Below, piece after piece: positions 56,129 to 64,000 of a stretch of DNA of 64,000 nucleotides. Location: contig JACRBN010000026.1 in the NCBI GenBank assembly GCA_016213105.1, positions 868,001 to 932,000 of the forward strand. Reading direction: 5' to 3'. The translations under genes were made by a program, and so were the position numbers. Under the pieces are notes generated by a model. The model ran no database searches and was not told the origin of the DNA. It saw nothing but the letters and a program-made list of their open reading frames with translations. Numbering within the stretch: the first letter of the stretch is position 1; every line of letters starts with the position of its first letter. Source of the DNA: Chloroflexota bacterium. Lineage in GTDB: Bacteria; Chloroflexota; Anaerolineae; Anaerolineales; Villigracilaceae.

Positions 56129-58483
56129 ATGGTCGAACCTAAAGTGCAAGGCAATATCAGTCCGGTTGGCGAAAACAAACCCCGCATCGACGCGCGCGAA
56201 AAGGTGACCGGTGCCGCCGTCTACGCCGATGACATTCAATTCGGCAACGGCCTGCTGCATGCCCGCATCAAACGCAGCCCGCACCCGCACGCCCTGATCA
56301 AGAAAATCGACGTTACGAAGGCGCGCGCCCTGCCCGGCGTGAAGGCCGTTGTGACGGGAGAGGATTTCCCCGGTTACATCGGGTTGTATTTACAGGACCG
56401 CTACATCTTTTGCCGCGACCGCGTGCGCTACGTGGGCGACCCCGTGGCCGGGGTGGCCGCCTCCAGCGTGGAGATCGCCGAGCAGGCCCTGGATTTGATC
56501 GAAGTGGAATATGAGCTGCTGCCGCCGGTGCTCGATCCCGAGTTCGGCGCTGGCGCCGAGGCCCCGCTGCTGCATCCAGACCTGGGAAAATACGTGGTGG
56601 CGAATTTCATCTTCCCCCAGGCGGGGACGAATATCTCCAACCACTTCAAGATCCGCAAGGGCGACGTGGACGGCGCTTGGGAACAGTGCGCGGCGGTCGT
56701 CGAGCGCAAGTACCGCATCCCCCACATCCAGCACGTGCCCATCGAGACGCACGTTGCCATCGCCAAGGTTGAAGTGACCGGCGAGATCACCTTGTGGGGC
56801 AGTTCCCAATCCCCGTTTGCGCAACGCAACCTCATCGCCCAGTCCATGGGCATCTCGCAGAGCAAGATGCGCGTCATTGCGCCCTTCGTCGGCGGCGGAT
56901 TTGGCTGCAAGGCCGGCGTGAGCATGGAAGCCCTGGCCGTCGCCATCGCGACCAAGGTCAAGGGACATCCCGTCAAGCTGGTGCTGACCCGCGAGGAGGA
57001 ATTCTATACAGCCTTCGTGCGCCAGGGACTGGTGGCCTATTTCAAGATCGGCTGCGACGCGCAGGGCCGCCTGCTGGCCATGGAAAATAAATTCTACTGG
57101 GACGGCGGGGCCTACACCGAATACGGCGTCAACGTTACGCGCGCCTCGGGCTACAGCAGCAGCGGACCCTACGAAGTCCCCAACATCAAAACGGACAGTT
57201 GCTGCGTCTACACCAACCATCCCGTCGGCGGGCCGATGCGCGGTTTCGGCATGCCCGAAATGCACGCCGGGCTGGAACAGTGCATCGACGAACTGGCCCT
57301 GCAGATCAAAATGGATGCGGTCGATTTCCGCAGGCTCAACTGCCTGAAGACCGGCAGCTCCCTGGTGACCGGCAGCAGGATGCATCCCACCGGCCTGCCG
57401 CAGTGCATCGAGAAAGCCGCGGATGCCATTGGCTGGGGCAGAAAGGCTCCCGCCAGCGCCCCTAACAAACGACGCGGCAAAGGCCTGGCCCTGATGTGGA
57501 AGGCGCCCGCCATGCCGCCCAACGCCGGTTCGAGCGCCTGGGTGGAACTGGCCGAAGACGGCTCGCTGAACGTGGGCGTGGGCGGCCAGGATCTCGGTCA
57601 GGGTGTCTTCACCGTGGCGGCCCAAATGGCTGCCGCCGCCTTGGGCGTGCCCTACGAGTCGGTGCGCGTGGCCATTCCGGTGGATACCCGTTACAGCCCG
57701 TACGAGTGGCAGACGGTCGCCAGCCGCCTGACCTGGAGCATGGGCAATGCCATCGTCAACGCCGCAAAGGATGCCCGCCGCCAGATCCTGGAGACCGTGT
57801 CGGCGGCCTGGGAGGAGCCCATCGAGAATTTGGACATCGTCAACGGTGTCGTGATTTCGTTCAAGAGCGAGAAGGAAGTCCCACTGAAAAACCTGGTCAT
57901 TTACGGGCTGCCCAAGCCGGACGGCCAGGGCTGGCGGGGCGGACCGATCGTTGGGCGCGGCAACTTCATGCCCACCTACGTGACCGGCCTTGACCCCGAG
58001 ACCGGCCAGGGTGAGCGGGCGGTGGTTCACTACACCACCGGCGCACAGGCCGTCGAATTGGAAGTCGACCTTGAGACCGGGCGCATCGACATCCTGCGCG
58101 GCGTCTCGGCTTTCGATGTCGGCAAGGCCATCAACCCCGAGCTGGTCAAGGCGCAGATGGAGGGCGGATTCGTGCAGGGCATGAGTTCAGCCCTGTTCGA
58201 GAGCCTGCAACTGAAAGGTGGCGTGCTCCAGAATCCCAGCTTCGTCGATTACCGCATCGCCACCTCCACCGATGCCCCCAAGGACCTCGAAGCCTTCATC
58301 GTCGAGGTGCCGCAGGACGACGGCCCGTGGGGCGCGCGCGGCATCGGTGAACATTCCATGGTGCCGACCATCCCTGCCATCGCCAACGCCATCTACGACG
58401 CGGTCGGCATCCGCCTGGACGGCCCGCCTTTCACCGCTGAAAAAGTGTACCTGGCCATGCTGGACGCTGGCATTGTGAAGTGA
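56129..58483 (+). CDS. Molybdenum hydroxylase large subunit (XdhA-like)
   Basis: A 784-residue molybdopterin-binding subunit. It opens with DAREKVTGAAVYADDI, then WGSSQSPFAQRNLIAQSMGI, APFVGGGFGCKAGVSMEALA, and GGPMRGFGMPEMHAGLEQCI. The catalytic Glu is in GARGIGEHSMVPTIPAIANA near the C terminus. The CO-dehydrogenase selenocysteine/Cys loop AYxCSFR is absent, so it is not a CODH; it groups by motif with purine, nicotinate and other N-heterocycle hydroxylases. GFGCK in place of GFGGK is a local variant. Real substrate unknown: xanthine is the default guess, but uracil or another heterocycle would fit the permease. The start at 56129 has AAGGAGA; the frame from 55973 overlaps the previous gene. 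Confidence 0.92.
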   Translation: MVEPKVQGNISPVGENKPRIDAREKVTGAAVYADDIQFGNGLLHARIKRSPHPHALIKKIDVTKARALPGVKAVVTGEDFPGYIGLYLQDRYIFCRDRVRYVGDPVAGVAASSVEIAEQALDLIEVEYELLPPVLDPEFGAGAEAPLLHPDLGKYVVANFIFPQAGTNISNHFKIRKGDVDGAWEQCAAVVERKYRIPHIQHVPIETHVAIAKVEVTGEITLWGSSQSPFAQRNLIAQSMGISQSKMRVIAPFVGGGFGCKAGVSMEALAVAIATKVKGHPVKLVLTREEEFYTAFVRQGLVAYFKIGCDAQGRLLAMENKFYWDGGAYTEYGVNVTRASGYSSSGPYEVPNIKTDSCCVYTNHPVGGPMRGFGMPEMHAGLEQCIDELALQIKMDAVDFRRLNCLKTGSSLVTGSRMHPTGLPQCIEKAADAIGWGRKAPASAPNKRRGKGLALMWKAPAMPPNAGSSAWVELAEDGSLNVGVGGQDLGQGVFTVAAQMAAAALGVPYESVRVAIPVDTRYSPYEWQTVASRLTWSMGNAIVNAAKDARRQILETVSAAWEEPIENLDIVNGVVISFKSEKEVPLKNLVIYGLPKPDGQGWRGGPIVGRGNFMPTYVTGLDPETGQGERAVVHYTTGAQAVELEVDLETGRIDILRGVSAFDVGKAINPELVKAQMEGGFVQGMSSALFESLQLKGGVLQNPSFVDYRIATSTDAPKDLEAFIVEVPQDDGPWGARGIGEHSMVPTIPAIANAIYDAVGIRLDGPPFTAEKVYLAMLDAGIVK

Positions 58484-58487
58484 GCCA

Positions 58488-60047
58488 ATGATCACCAAAG
58501 CCCTGCTCAAACCCAGCGAATATCACGACTCGGTCAGCCTGATGCTGGTGGCGCGTGAACTCTCCAAACTGGAGGGCATCCGCGACGCTGCCGTGATGAT
58601 GGCGACCGAGGCCAACAAGTCGATCATGGCCGAGGCGGGGTTGTTGACCGCCGAGGCCGACTCGGCCACGCCCAACGACCTGCTGATCGCCGTCAGCGCC
58701 GAAGAAGCCTCTGTGGCCGAAGCCGCCCTGCAAAAGGCCGAAGTCCTCTTGAAGAAGAAAGCCGCCGCGAGTGAGACGGGCGAGTTCAAGCCCAAAACCA
58801 TCCGCGGCGCGCTGGCCTCCAATCAAGCCGCCAACGTGGCGGTCATCTCCGTGGCGGGACGCTACGCCACCGACGAGGCCTGGGAAGCCCTGACGCGCGG
58901 CCTGCACGTGCTGCTCTTCAGCGACAACGTCTCGCTGGAGGATGAGATCGCCCTGAAAAAATATGCCCGCGACCACGGCCTGCTGCTCATGGGCCCGGGT
59001 GCGGGCACGACCATCCTCAACAACGTGGCGCTCGGTTTTGCCAACGTTCTGCCGCGCGGCCCCGTCGGCATCGTCTCGGCGGCGGGCACGGGCTTGCAGG
59101 AGGTCAGCACGCTGCTGGCCCGCCGCGGCGTGGGCATTACCCAGGGCATCGGCACGGGCGGCCGTGACCTGAAGAAGGAAGTCGGCGGCATCATGATGCT
59201 GGAGGCCTTGAAGGCGCTTCAACAGGATGACGCCACGCAGGTGCTGGTGCTGGTCAGCAAGCCGCCTGCCGCCGAGGTGGTCAAGACCATCCTGGACCAG
59301 GTGGCTGCCTCCGTTAAACCGACCGTCATCTGCTTCCTGGGCGGGGACGTGTCTGCCCTGCCGAAGCTGCCCAATCTCATTGCGACGGGTACGCTGTACG
59401 AATGTGCCTTGCTGGCCGCGAACGTGGTGCAAGGCCAAAGCGGGAATGTTAAAGAATTGCTCGAAGTCGAAAACGCCAAACTGGCCGAACAGGCCAAAGC
59501 GCTCAAGGCTAAGCTCAACCCGAATCAACGCTACCTGCGCGGACTGTTCTCGGGCGGTACGCTATGTTATGAGGCGCAGGTCATCTGGAAGGAAATGCTC
59601 GACGTTCCCGTTTATTCCAACGCGCCATTGCCTGGCGGCCCCAGCCTGCAAGATTCCACCAGGAGCTATCAGCACACCACCGTCGACCTGGGCGAGGAGG
59701 AATTCACGGTCGGACGTCCGCACCCGATGATCGACAATGACCTGCGCATCCGCCGCCTGTTACAGGAGGCGCGCGACCCCGAAGTGGCCGTCCTCCTGCT
59801 GGACGTGGTCATCGGCTACGGCGCGCATCCCGACCCGCTCAGCGAACTGGGGCCTGCCATCCGACAGGCCAAAGCCCTAGCCGAACGCGAACTGCTGGTC
59901 GTGGCGTCCGTGACGGGCACCGAAGAGGATCCGCAAAAACTGAGTACACAGATCGCCGCCTTGCAAGCCGCGGGCGTCATCGTCTGCGAGAGCAACGCCG
60001 CCGCGGCCCGCCTGACGGGACTGCTCGTCTCGGGAGGAGCGCAATGA
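58488..60047 (+). CDS. fdrA: FdrA family protein (AllF-like)
   Basis: A 519-residue protein of the FdrA family, related to the alpha part of succinyl-CoA synthetase. LLMGPGAGTTILNNVALGFA, SAAGTGLQEVSTLLARRGVG and ITQGIGTGGRDLKKEVGG are nucleotide-fold loops. The phosphohistidine loop of succinyl-CoA synthetase is absent and YLRGLFSGGTLCYEAQVIWK is found instead. In E. coli FdrA with DUF1116 (YlbE) and DUF2877 (YlbF) makes the oxamate carbamoyltransferase of allantoin breakdown. Here only the first two are present. It may therefore carry out a carbamoyl or acyl transfer on the product of the hydroxylase pathway. It starts 4 bases after the large subunit gene. Confidence 0.9.
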   Translation: MITKALLKPSEYHDSVSLMLVARELSKLEGIRDAAVMMATEANKSIMAEAGLLTAEADSATPNDLLIAVSAEEASVAEAALQKAEVLLKKKAAASETGEFKPKTIRGALASNQAANVAVISVAGRYATDEAWEALTRGLHVLLFSDNVSLEDEIALKKYARDHGLLLMGPGAGTTILNNVALGFANVLPRGPVGIVSAAGTGLQEVSTLLARRGVGITQGIGTGGRDLKKEVGGIMMLEALKALQQDDATQVLVLVSKPPAAEVVKTILDQVAASVKPTVICFLGGDVSALPKLPNLIATGTLYECALLAANVVQGQSGNVKELLEVENAKLAEQAKALKAKLNPNQRYLRGLFSGGTLCYEAQVIWKEMLDVPVYSNAPLPGGPSLQDSTRSYQHTTVDLGEEEFTVGRPHPMIDNDLRIRRLLQEARDPEVAVLLLDVVIGYGAHPDPLSELGPAIRQAKALAERELLVVASVTGTEEDPQKLSTQIAALQAAGVIVCESNAAAARLTGLLVSGGAQ

Positions 60048-61441
60048 CGAAAATCAACGATATCTTCGGCAAGGACTTGACCGTGGTCAACGTCGGCCTG
60101 GCGAGCATGGCCCAGTCGGTCAGCGCCCAGGGCGTCAAGGTGGTCGACCTCGACTGGCAGCCGCCCAAGGACGGGATTCCGCACCTGCGCGTGACCCAAT
60201 CAGGCGTCAGCATGGAGGATGCCAACCAGGAGGTCGTCAGCCGCATCCGTCGCGGAGGGGCTTTCCTGGTCGGCATGGGCATCGCCCGCGACGTCATCCC
60301 TGGCATGCACGATCACATGATCCTGCACGCCGGCCCACCCATCGAGTGGGATCGCATGTGCGGCCCGACGCGCGGCGCAGTCATGGGCGCCTTGATCTAT
60401 GAAGGACTTGCAAAAGATGAAGAGGAAGCCGCCAAGCTGGCTGCCTCGGGCGCCATCGAGTTCTCGCCTTGCCATCATCATCAGTCTGTCGGCCCAATGG
60501 CGGGCGTGGTGTCTCCCAACATGCCCGTCTTCATCCTCGAAAACAAGACGTTTGGTAACCGCGCCTACTGCACCCAAAACGAAGGACTTGGAAAAGTCCT
60601 GCGCTACGGCGGCATGGGCCCCGAGGTGTACGCGCGCCTGAAATGGATGGAGACCGATCTCTATCCCGCGCTTGACCGTGCCTTGCAAAGCCTGCCCAAT
60701 GGCATTGACATCAAGAGCCTGATCGCGCAGGCCCTGCACATGGGCGACGAGTGTCACAACCGCAACCGCGCCGCCACGTCGCTGTTCCTGCGCGCCATCG
60801 GCCCCGCGCTGGCCCGCACCAATCAGGACAATGAAACGCTGGCGAAGGTCATCGAGTTCATCGACCGCAACGACCACTTCTTCCTGAACCTGTCCATGCC
60901 CGCGGGCAAGGCCATGCTCGAAGCCGCGGAGGGAGTTGAGGGCAGCACCATCATCACGGTCATGGCCCGCAACGGCACGGACTTCGGCATCCGCCTGGCG
61001 TCCATGCCCGAGCGTTGGTTCACCGCGCCCGCAGGCAAGGTGCAGGGACTGTACTTCCCGCAATACACCGACGCCGACGCCAATCCCGACATCGGCGACA
61101 GCACCATCACCGAGACGGCGGGTTACGGCGGCATGGCTATGGCGGCTGCGCCTGCCATCACGCAGTTCGTCGGCGGGACGCCGCAACTGGCCACCCAGAC
61201 CACGCTGGAGATGTACGAGATTACCTTTGGCGAGCACGAGAACCTGACCATCCCTGCCCTGAATTTCCGCGGCACGCCGCTCGGTATCGATGTGCGCAAG
61301 GTGATGGAAACAGGCATCCTGCCGCAGATCAATACAGGCATTGCCCACAAGAATCCTGGCGTGGGCATGGTCGGCGCTGGTATTCTGCGCGCGCCCGAAA
61401 AATGTTTCAAGGATGCCTTCGAGGCATTGCAGGAAATGTGA
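60044..61441 (+). CDS. DUF1116 protein (YlbE/AllG-like)
   Basis: A 465-residue DUF1116 member. Family features are HDHMILHAGPPIEWDRMCGP, SPCHHHQSVGPMAGVVSPNM and GIDVRKVMETGILPQINTG near the C terminus. It overlaps FdrA by 4 bases (ATGA), so the two are probably a complex. In E. coli the homologue is part of oxamate carbamoyltransferase; the role of DUF1116 in such a pair is not fully understood. The next gene is 92 bases on, past a long inverted repeat. Confidence 0.92.
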   Translation: MTKINDIFGKDLTVVNVGLASMAQSVSAQGVKVVDLDWQPPKDGIPHLRVTQSGVSMEDANQEVVSRIRRGGAFLVGMGIARDVIPGMHDHMILHAGPPIEWDRMCGPTRGAVMGALIYEGLAKDEEEAAKLAASGAIEFSPCHHHQSVGPMAGVVSPNMPVFILENKTFGNRAYCTQNEGLGKVLRYGGMGPEVYARLKWMETDLYPALDRALQSLPNGIDIKSLIAQALHMGDECHNRNRAATSLFLRAIGPALARTNQDNETLAKVIEFIDRNDHFFLNLSMPAGKAMLEAAEGVEGSTIITVMARNGTDFGIRLASMPERWFTAPAGKVQGLYFPQYTDADANPDIGDSTITETAGYGGMAMAAAPAITQFVGGTPQLATQTTLEMYEITFGEHENLTIPALNFRGTPLGIDVRKVMETGILPQINTGIAHKNPGVGMVGAGILRAPEKCFKDAFEALQEM

Positions 61442-61448
61442 GTAATAG

Positions 61449-61496
61449 CGGTGGTCGAGTAGCCCTCAAAGAGCATTCGGGGCTACTCGACCACCG
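61449..61496 (+). other. Long intercistronic inverted repeat
   Basis: A perfect 17-bp inverted repeat (CGGTGGTCGAGTAGCCC, 61449-61465, and its complement, 61480-61496) round a 14-base loop, 8 bases after the DUF1116 stop. No T run follows. It may protect the upstream mRNA or reduce expression of the cyclase gene. Confidence 0.75.
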
Positions 61497-61533
61497 GGTT
61501 GCCAAAAATTCAAACCATTAAAAAGGAGTTCCC

Positions 61534-62415
61534 ATGAAATTCATTGACCTGACCATCCCGCTTGGCATTGCCACTCCTGCCTGGCCCACGTATGAACCGC
61601 TGCAAGTCAAGTACTTCAAGCGCCTGGCCCCCAACGGTGCCAACGGACAGGTGGTCACCCACTCCAATCATCTCGGCACCCACCTGGATGGCGAGATCCA
61701 TTTCCACACGCCTGGTAAGGACATCGCCTCGCTCGACATGGACTTCCTGGTTCACGAAGCGGCTGTGGTCGACCTGAGTGACATCTGCGGCGACTATGAC
61801 GTGTACACCAGCAAGATGGTCGAAGAGCGTGTCGAAGTGCGCGAGGGCGACATCCTCATCATCCACACGGGCTATCACCACTTCGGCTGGGACATGCCCA
61901 CCGCTGACGAGATCCGCTACATGGTCAAGCACCCAGGCCCCGACCGAGAGTTCGCCGAATGGGCCAAGGCCAGGAAGCTGCGCTGGATCGGCGTCGACTG
62001 CGGCAGCGCCGACCACCCGATGAACACCATCATCCGCGACTGGATGCCGCGCCAGGCCCGCCAGGCGGACAAGGTATTCAAGAAAAAATTCGGCATGCCG
62101 CTGGCAGATTTCTTCGATGACAGCAAGTACCAGCTCATGCACTTGGAGATGTTCCCGCACGGCATCATCCACGCCGAGTGCCTGGGCGGCGAGATCGACC
62201 TGCTGCTCAACCGCCGTGTGACCATCGGCATGTTCCCCTGGCGCTTCGTGGACGGTGAGTCCTGCATCTCGCGCTGCGTGGCGATGGTGGACGATGCCGA
62301 GTACGAGGAATTGATGGCGAAGAAGGCGGCCATGCAGAAGACCAAGTTCGGCGATGCCTTCGATCCCACGCACGTGGAAAGCCTGAACACCCTCACCAAG
62401 AAAAACATGGAATAG
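61534..62415 (+). CDS. Metal-dependent cyclase/hydrolase (PF04199 family)
   Basis: A 293-residue protein of the kynurenine formamidase/isatin hydrolase superfamily. The metal motif HxxGTHxDxxxH appears as SNHLGTHLDGEIHFHTPG (His46, His50, Asp52 and His56 or His58), and DILIIHTGYHHFGW is the second conserved segment. Family members hydrolyse cyclic or N-formyl amides with a divalent metal. In this operon it is a good candidate to open the ring made by the hydroxylase. AAAAAGGAG precedes the ATG. Substrate is inference. Confidence 0.88.
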   Translation: MKFIDLTIPLGIATPAWPTYEPLQVKYFKRLAPNGANGQVVTHSNHLGTHLDGEIHFHTPGKDIASLDMDFLVHEAAVVDLSDICGDYDVYTSKMVEERVEVREGDILIIHTGYHHFGWDMPTADEIRYMVKHPGPDREFAEWAKARKLRWIGVDCGSADHPMNTIIRDWMPRQARQADKVFKKKFGMPLADFFDDSKYQLMHLEMFPHGIIHAECLGGEIDLLLNRRVTIGMFPWRFVDGESCISRCVAMVDDAEYEELMAKKAAMQKTKFGDAFDPTHVESLNTLTKKNME

Positions 62416-62421
62416 TCAAAC

Positions 62422-62448
62422 GCAGGTCACGTTTCAAACGTGGCCTGC
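62422..62448 (+). other. Stem-loop between cyclase and GNAT-like genes
   Basis: GCAGGTCACGT and ACGTGGCCTGC pair with one G-U pair around a 5-base loop, 6 bases after the cyclase stop. No T run follows. Confidence 0.6.
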
Positions 62449-62483
62449 CGAATGTCATCTTAATCCACTTTAGGAGAGACCGA

Positions 62484-63173
62484 ATGGCAATGGATATGGA
62501 ACTCGAAATGGTATTGCGGCCGCCGCAGTTGCCGATGCCGCCTTACCCCCCCAAGATGGTCACCCTTGCAAACGGCAAAGTCATGGTCATTCGCCAAGCT
62601 GTGCGCGAGGATGTGCCTGCCATCCTGAAATCTGTTCACCCCTGTCTGTTCATCGAGCGCGATTACTACGACGTGGTCAGCGCGCGCGTCTATGGTGAAC
62701 TGCTGGCCTGGTATCGCTACCGTGTCAAGAGCGAGTACTGCCTGCTGGGCCAGGTGGACGGTTACCTGGTTGGCCTGGTCAACGGCCGCCTGGAGAACGA
62801 AAAGGTCGGCATGAGCTATCACACCCTGGCCATCGACCGCGGCCTGCGCATCGGCTCGCACCTGTTCGCCGCCAAGATGGAATATCACATGGAATACCTG
62901 AACCAGGATCAGGTGCTGGTCGTGGCCGAAAGCCCGATCGGCTTCCGCCGCTGGATGGTGGAGTACCCGCTGATCGAGACCAGGATCCCGCACGAGCTGG
63001 GCGGCGGCGATTCCTGGGTTCTGACCCGCGAGACTTATTTCAATGCCAAGCCGCGCCTGGTGGTGGGTGACCGCCCCGTCCCGCAGGAACTGATGGACGA
63101 AGCCATGCTCGACATCAAGTTCGCCGATGACGATACCATCCGCGAACGCATCGCCGGGTTGAAAGGGAGATAA
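62484..63173 (+). CDS. GNAT-like acetyltransferase
   Basis: A 229-residue protein. VMVIRQAVREDVPAILKSVH is a typical GNAT first strand-helix, followed by YCLLGQVDGYLVGLVNGRLE and a weak acyl-CoA region GLRIGSHLFAAKMEYHMEYL, where the usual Arg/Gln-x-x-Gly-x-Gly/Ala is changed to GLRIGS. The fold is likely but activity is uncertain. It begins 68 bases after the cyclase and ends 3 bases before the thiolase-like gene, so it belongs to this operon. I know no role for it in nucleobase breakdown. Confidence 0.65.
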   Translation: MAMDMELEMVLRPPQLPMPPYPPKMVTLANGKVMVIRQAVREDVPAILKSVHPCLFIERDYYDVVSARVYGELLAWYRYRVKSEYCLLGQVDGYLVGLVNGRLENEKVGMSYHTLAIDRGLRIGSHLFAAKMEYHMEYLNQDQVLVVAESPIGFRRWMVEYPLIETRIPHELGGGDSWVLTRETYFNAKPRLVVGDRPVPQELMDEAMLDIKFADDDTIRERIAGLKGR

Positions 63174-63176
63174 GCC

Positions 63177-64000
63177 ATGAGAGACGTTGCAATTATCGGC
63201 GCTGGCATGATCCCCTTCGGCCGCCGCGATGAAGACACCCTGATGGAAATGCTGGCCTATGCCTCGCTCAAGGCGCTGGATGATGCGGGCCTGGGCGACA
63301 AAACTGTGGATGCGGTCTACGTCGCCAACATGGGCGGCGGGATGCTCCAGCATCAGTCGGCGATTGCCAGCTCGTTGGTGGACCGCCTCAGCCTGCTGCC
63401 TGCCGCCGCGGAGACCATCGAGAACGGCCCCGCCTCGGGCGCCTCGGCCATCAAGAACGGACTCCTGGCTGTGGCCTCGGGCTACTACGACTATGTGTTG
63501 GTGGTCGGCGGTGAGAAGATGCGCGAAGTCACCGGCTGGCGCGCGACCGACTTTGTCGCCACCATGACCCACCCGCAGGCGGAATATCCCTACGGCATCA
63601 CACTGCCTGGCATGGCGGGCATGTTCACCCGCCTGTACATGGAAAAACACGGCGTGACCCGCGAGCAACTGCTGGCGGTCTCGCTCAAGAATCAGGAGAT
63701 GGGCACGCTCAATCCGTATGCGCACGTCGAGATGGCGCTGGATCGCGGCGGCATCTTCGACAGCCCGCACTCCGTCGTCAACAACCCGGTCTCAGCCGAC
63801 CCGCTGCACCTGTATGACCTGTGCCCGGTCAGCGATGGCGCGGCAGCCATAGTCATCTGTCCGCTGGAGATGGCGAAGAAGCATAACAAGACGCCCATCC
63901 ACATCGCGGGCTTTGGTCAGGCCACCGACACACAGACCTTGCAGGAGCGCGAAGACCCCACCGATCTGAAAGCCGTTTCCCTGGCCGCGCAAAAGGCCTT
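63177..64000 (+). CDS. Thiolase-fold protein lacking the catalytic Cys (partial)
   Basis: The gene runs off the right end; 274 residues are visible. VAIIGAGMIPFGRRDEDTLM is the SCP2/acetyl-CoA-acetyltransferase-type start and DLCPVSDGAAAIVICPLEM is a conserved thiolase segment. The nucleophile loop, normally N-x-C-A-S-G, reads ETIENGPASGASAI, so Pro85 takes the place of Cys. Thiolysis by the usual mechanism is therefore not expected. Thiolase-fold aldolases such as Ltp2, which work with a DUF35 partner, also lack this Cys, so the downstream gene is worth reading. ATG at 63177, 3 bases after the GNAT-like stop. Confidence 0.85.
   Translation, partial: MRDVAIIGAGMIPFGRRDEDTLMEMLAYASLKALDDAGLGDKTVDAVYVANMGGGMLQHQSAIASSLVDRLSLLPAAAETIENGPASGASAIKNGLLAVASGYYDYVLVVGGEKMREVTGWRATDFVATMTHPQAEYPYGITLPGMAGMFTRLYMEKHGVTREQLLAVSLKNQEMGTLNPYAHVEMALDRGGIFDSPHSVVNNPVSADPLHLYDLCPVSDGAAAIVICPLEMAKKHNKTPIHIAGFGQATDTQTLQEREDPTDLKAVSLAAQKA

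Noticed and set aside
56129-58483. Aerobic carbon monoxide dehydrogenase large subunit
   Set aside because: The diagnostic AYxCSFR active-site loop is absent, and RGFG is present as in N-heterocycle hydroxylases.

Overview
The window is GC-rich bacterial DNA with tight operons. It most likely comes from a member of the Chloroflexota (Anaerolineae-like). The clues are lipoproteins and surface proteins with long Thr/Pro/Ala-Glu-rich linkers, a very large MalT/LuxR-type regulator with a short extra N-terminal domain, and a GH2/GH3 plus Opp-type transporter layout. This assignment is inference from style; no rRNA or other taxonomic marker is present. I saw no tRNA, rRNA, CRISPR array, transposase or phage gene.

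Layout. (1) 1-1.24 kb, minus strand: the 5' end of a cyclic beta-glucan synthase-like gene and a tandem universal stress protein gene broken by a frameshift in a run of nine A. (2) 1.25-1.9 kb: a stretch with no convincing gene. (3) 1.98-16.5 kb: a carbohydrate uptake locus. A MalT-like activator (minus) with a palindromic operator over its promoter faces a plus-strand operon for an Opp/Dpp-family ABC transporter (lipoprotein, two permeases, two ATPases), a cytoplasmic GH2 beta-mannosidase and a GH3 beta-glucosidase. This fits import and intracellular hydrolysis of beta-(gluco)mannan oligosaccharides. (4) 16.6-48.8 kb, all minus strand: a roughly 31 kb surface-polysaccharide operon. It holds a NusG/RfaH-type antiterminator gene, a three-gene nucleotide-sugar module (acetyltransferase, aminotransferase, oxidoreductase), a polyprenyl-phosphate sugar transferase, a Wzz fused to a degenerate GGDEF domain, a flippase, a Wzy-like polymerase, six sulfotransferases, four GT4 glycosyltransferases, a phosphotransfer module, a GDP-mannose dehydrogenase-like enzyme, a deacetylase, a GHL10-like lipoprotein, a FemAB-like acyltransferase and a 1248-residue repeat protein. 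The product is probably a sulfated, uronic-acid-containing exopolysaccharide. (5) 48.8-52.8 kb, plus: an (alpha/alpha)6-barrel glycosidase, a DUF2207 membrane protein and a CPBP protease. (6) 53.0-64.0 kb, plus: a catabolic operon. A long leader with a short ORF and a terminator precedes a nucleobase permease with UraA-type residues, a three-subunit molybdenum hydroxylase, FdrA, a DUF1116 protein, a metal-dependent cyclase/hydrolase, a GNAT-like protein and a thiolase-fold protein that lacks the catalytic cysteine and runs off the end.

The best candidate for an undescribed system is region 6. It combines nucleobase uptake, N-heterocycle hydroxylation, ring hydrolysis and FdrA/DUF1116 (the oxamate-carbamoyltransferase families of E. 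coli, but without DUF2877) with a thiolase-like protein. A pyrimidine-type or other N-heterocycle substrate is my inference. Region 4 is the second, because of its tandem sulfotransferase array, the Wzz-GGDEF fusion and its likely control by a dedicated antiterminator.
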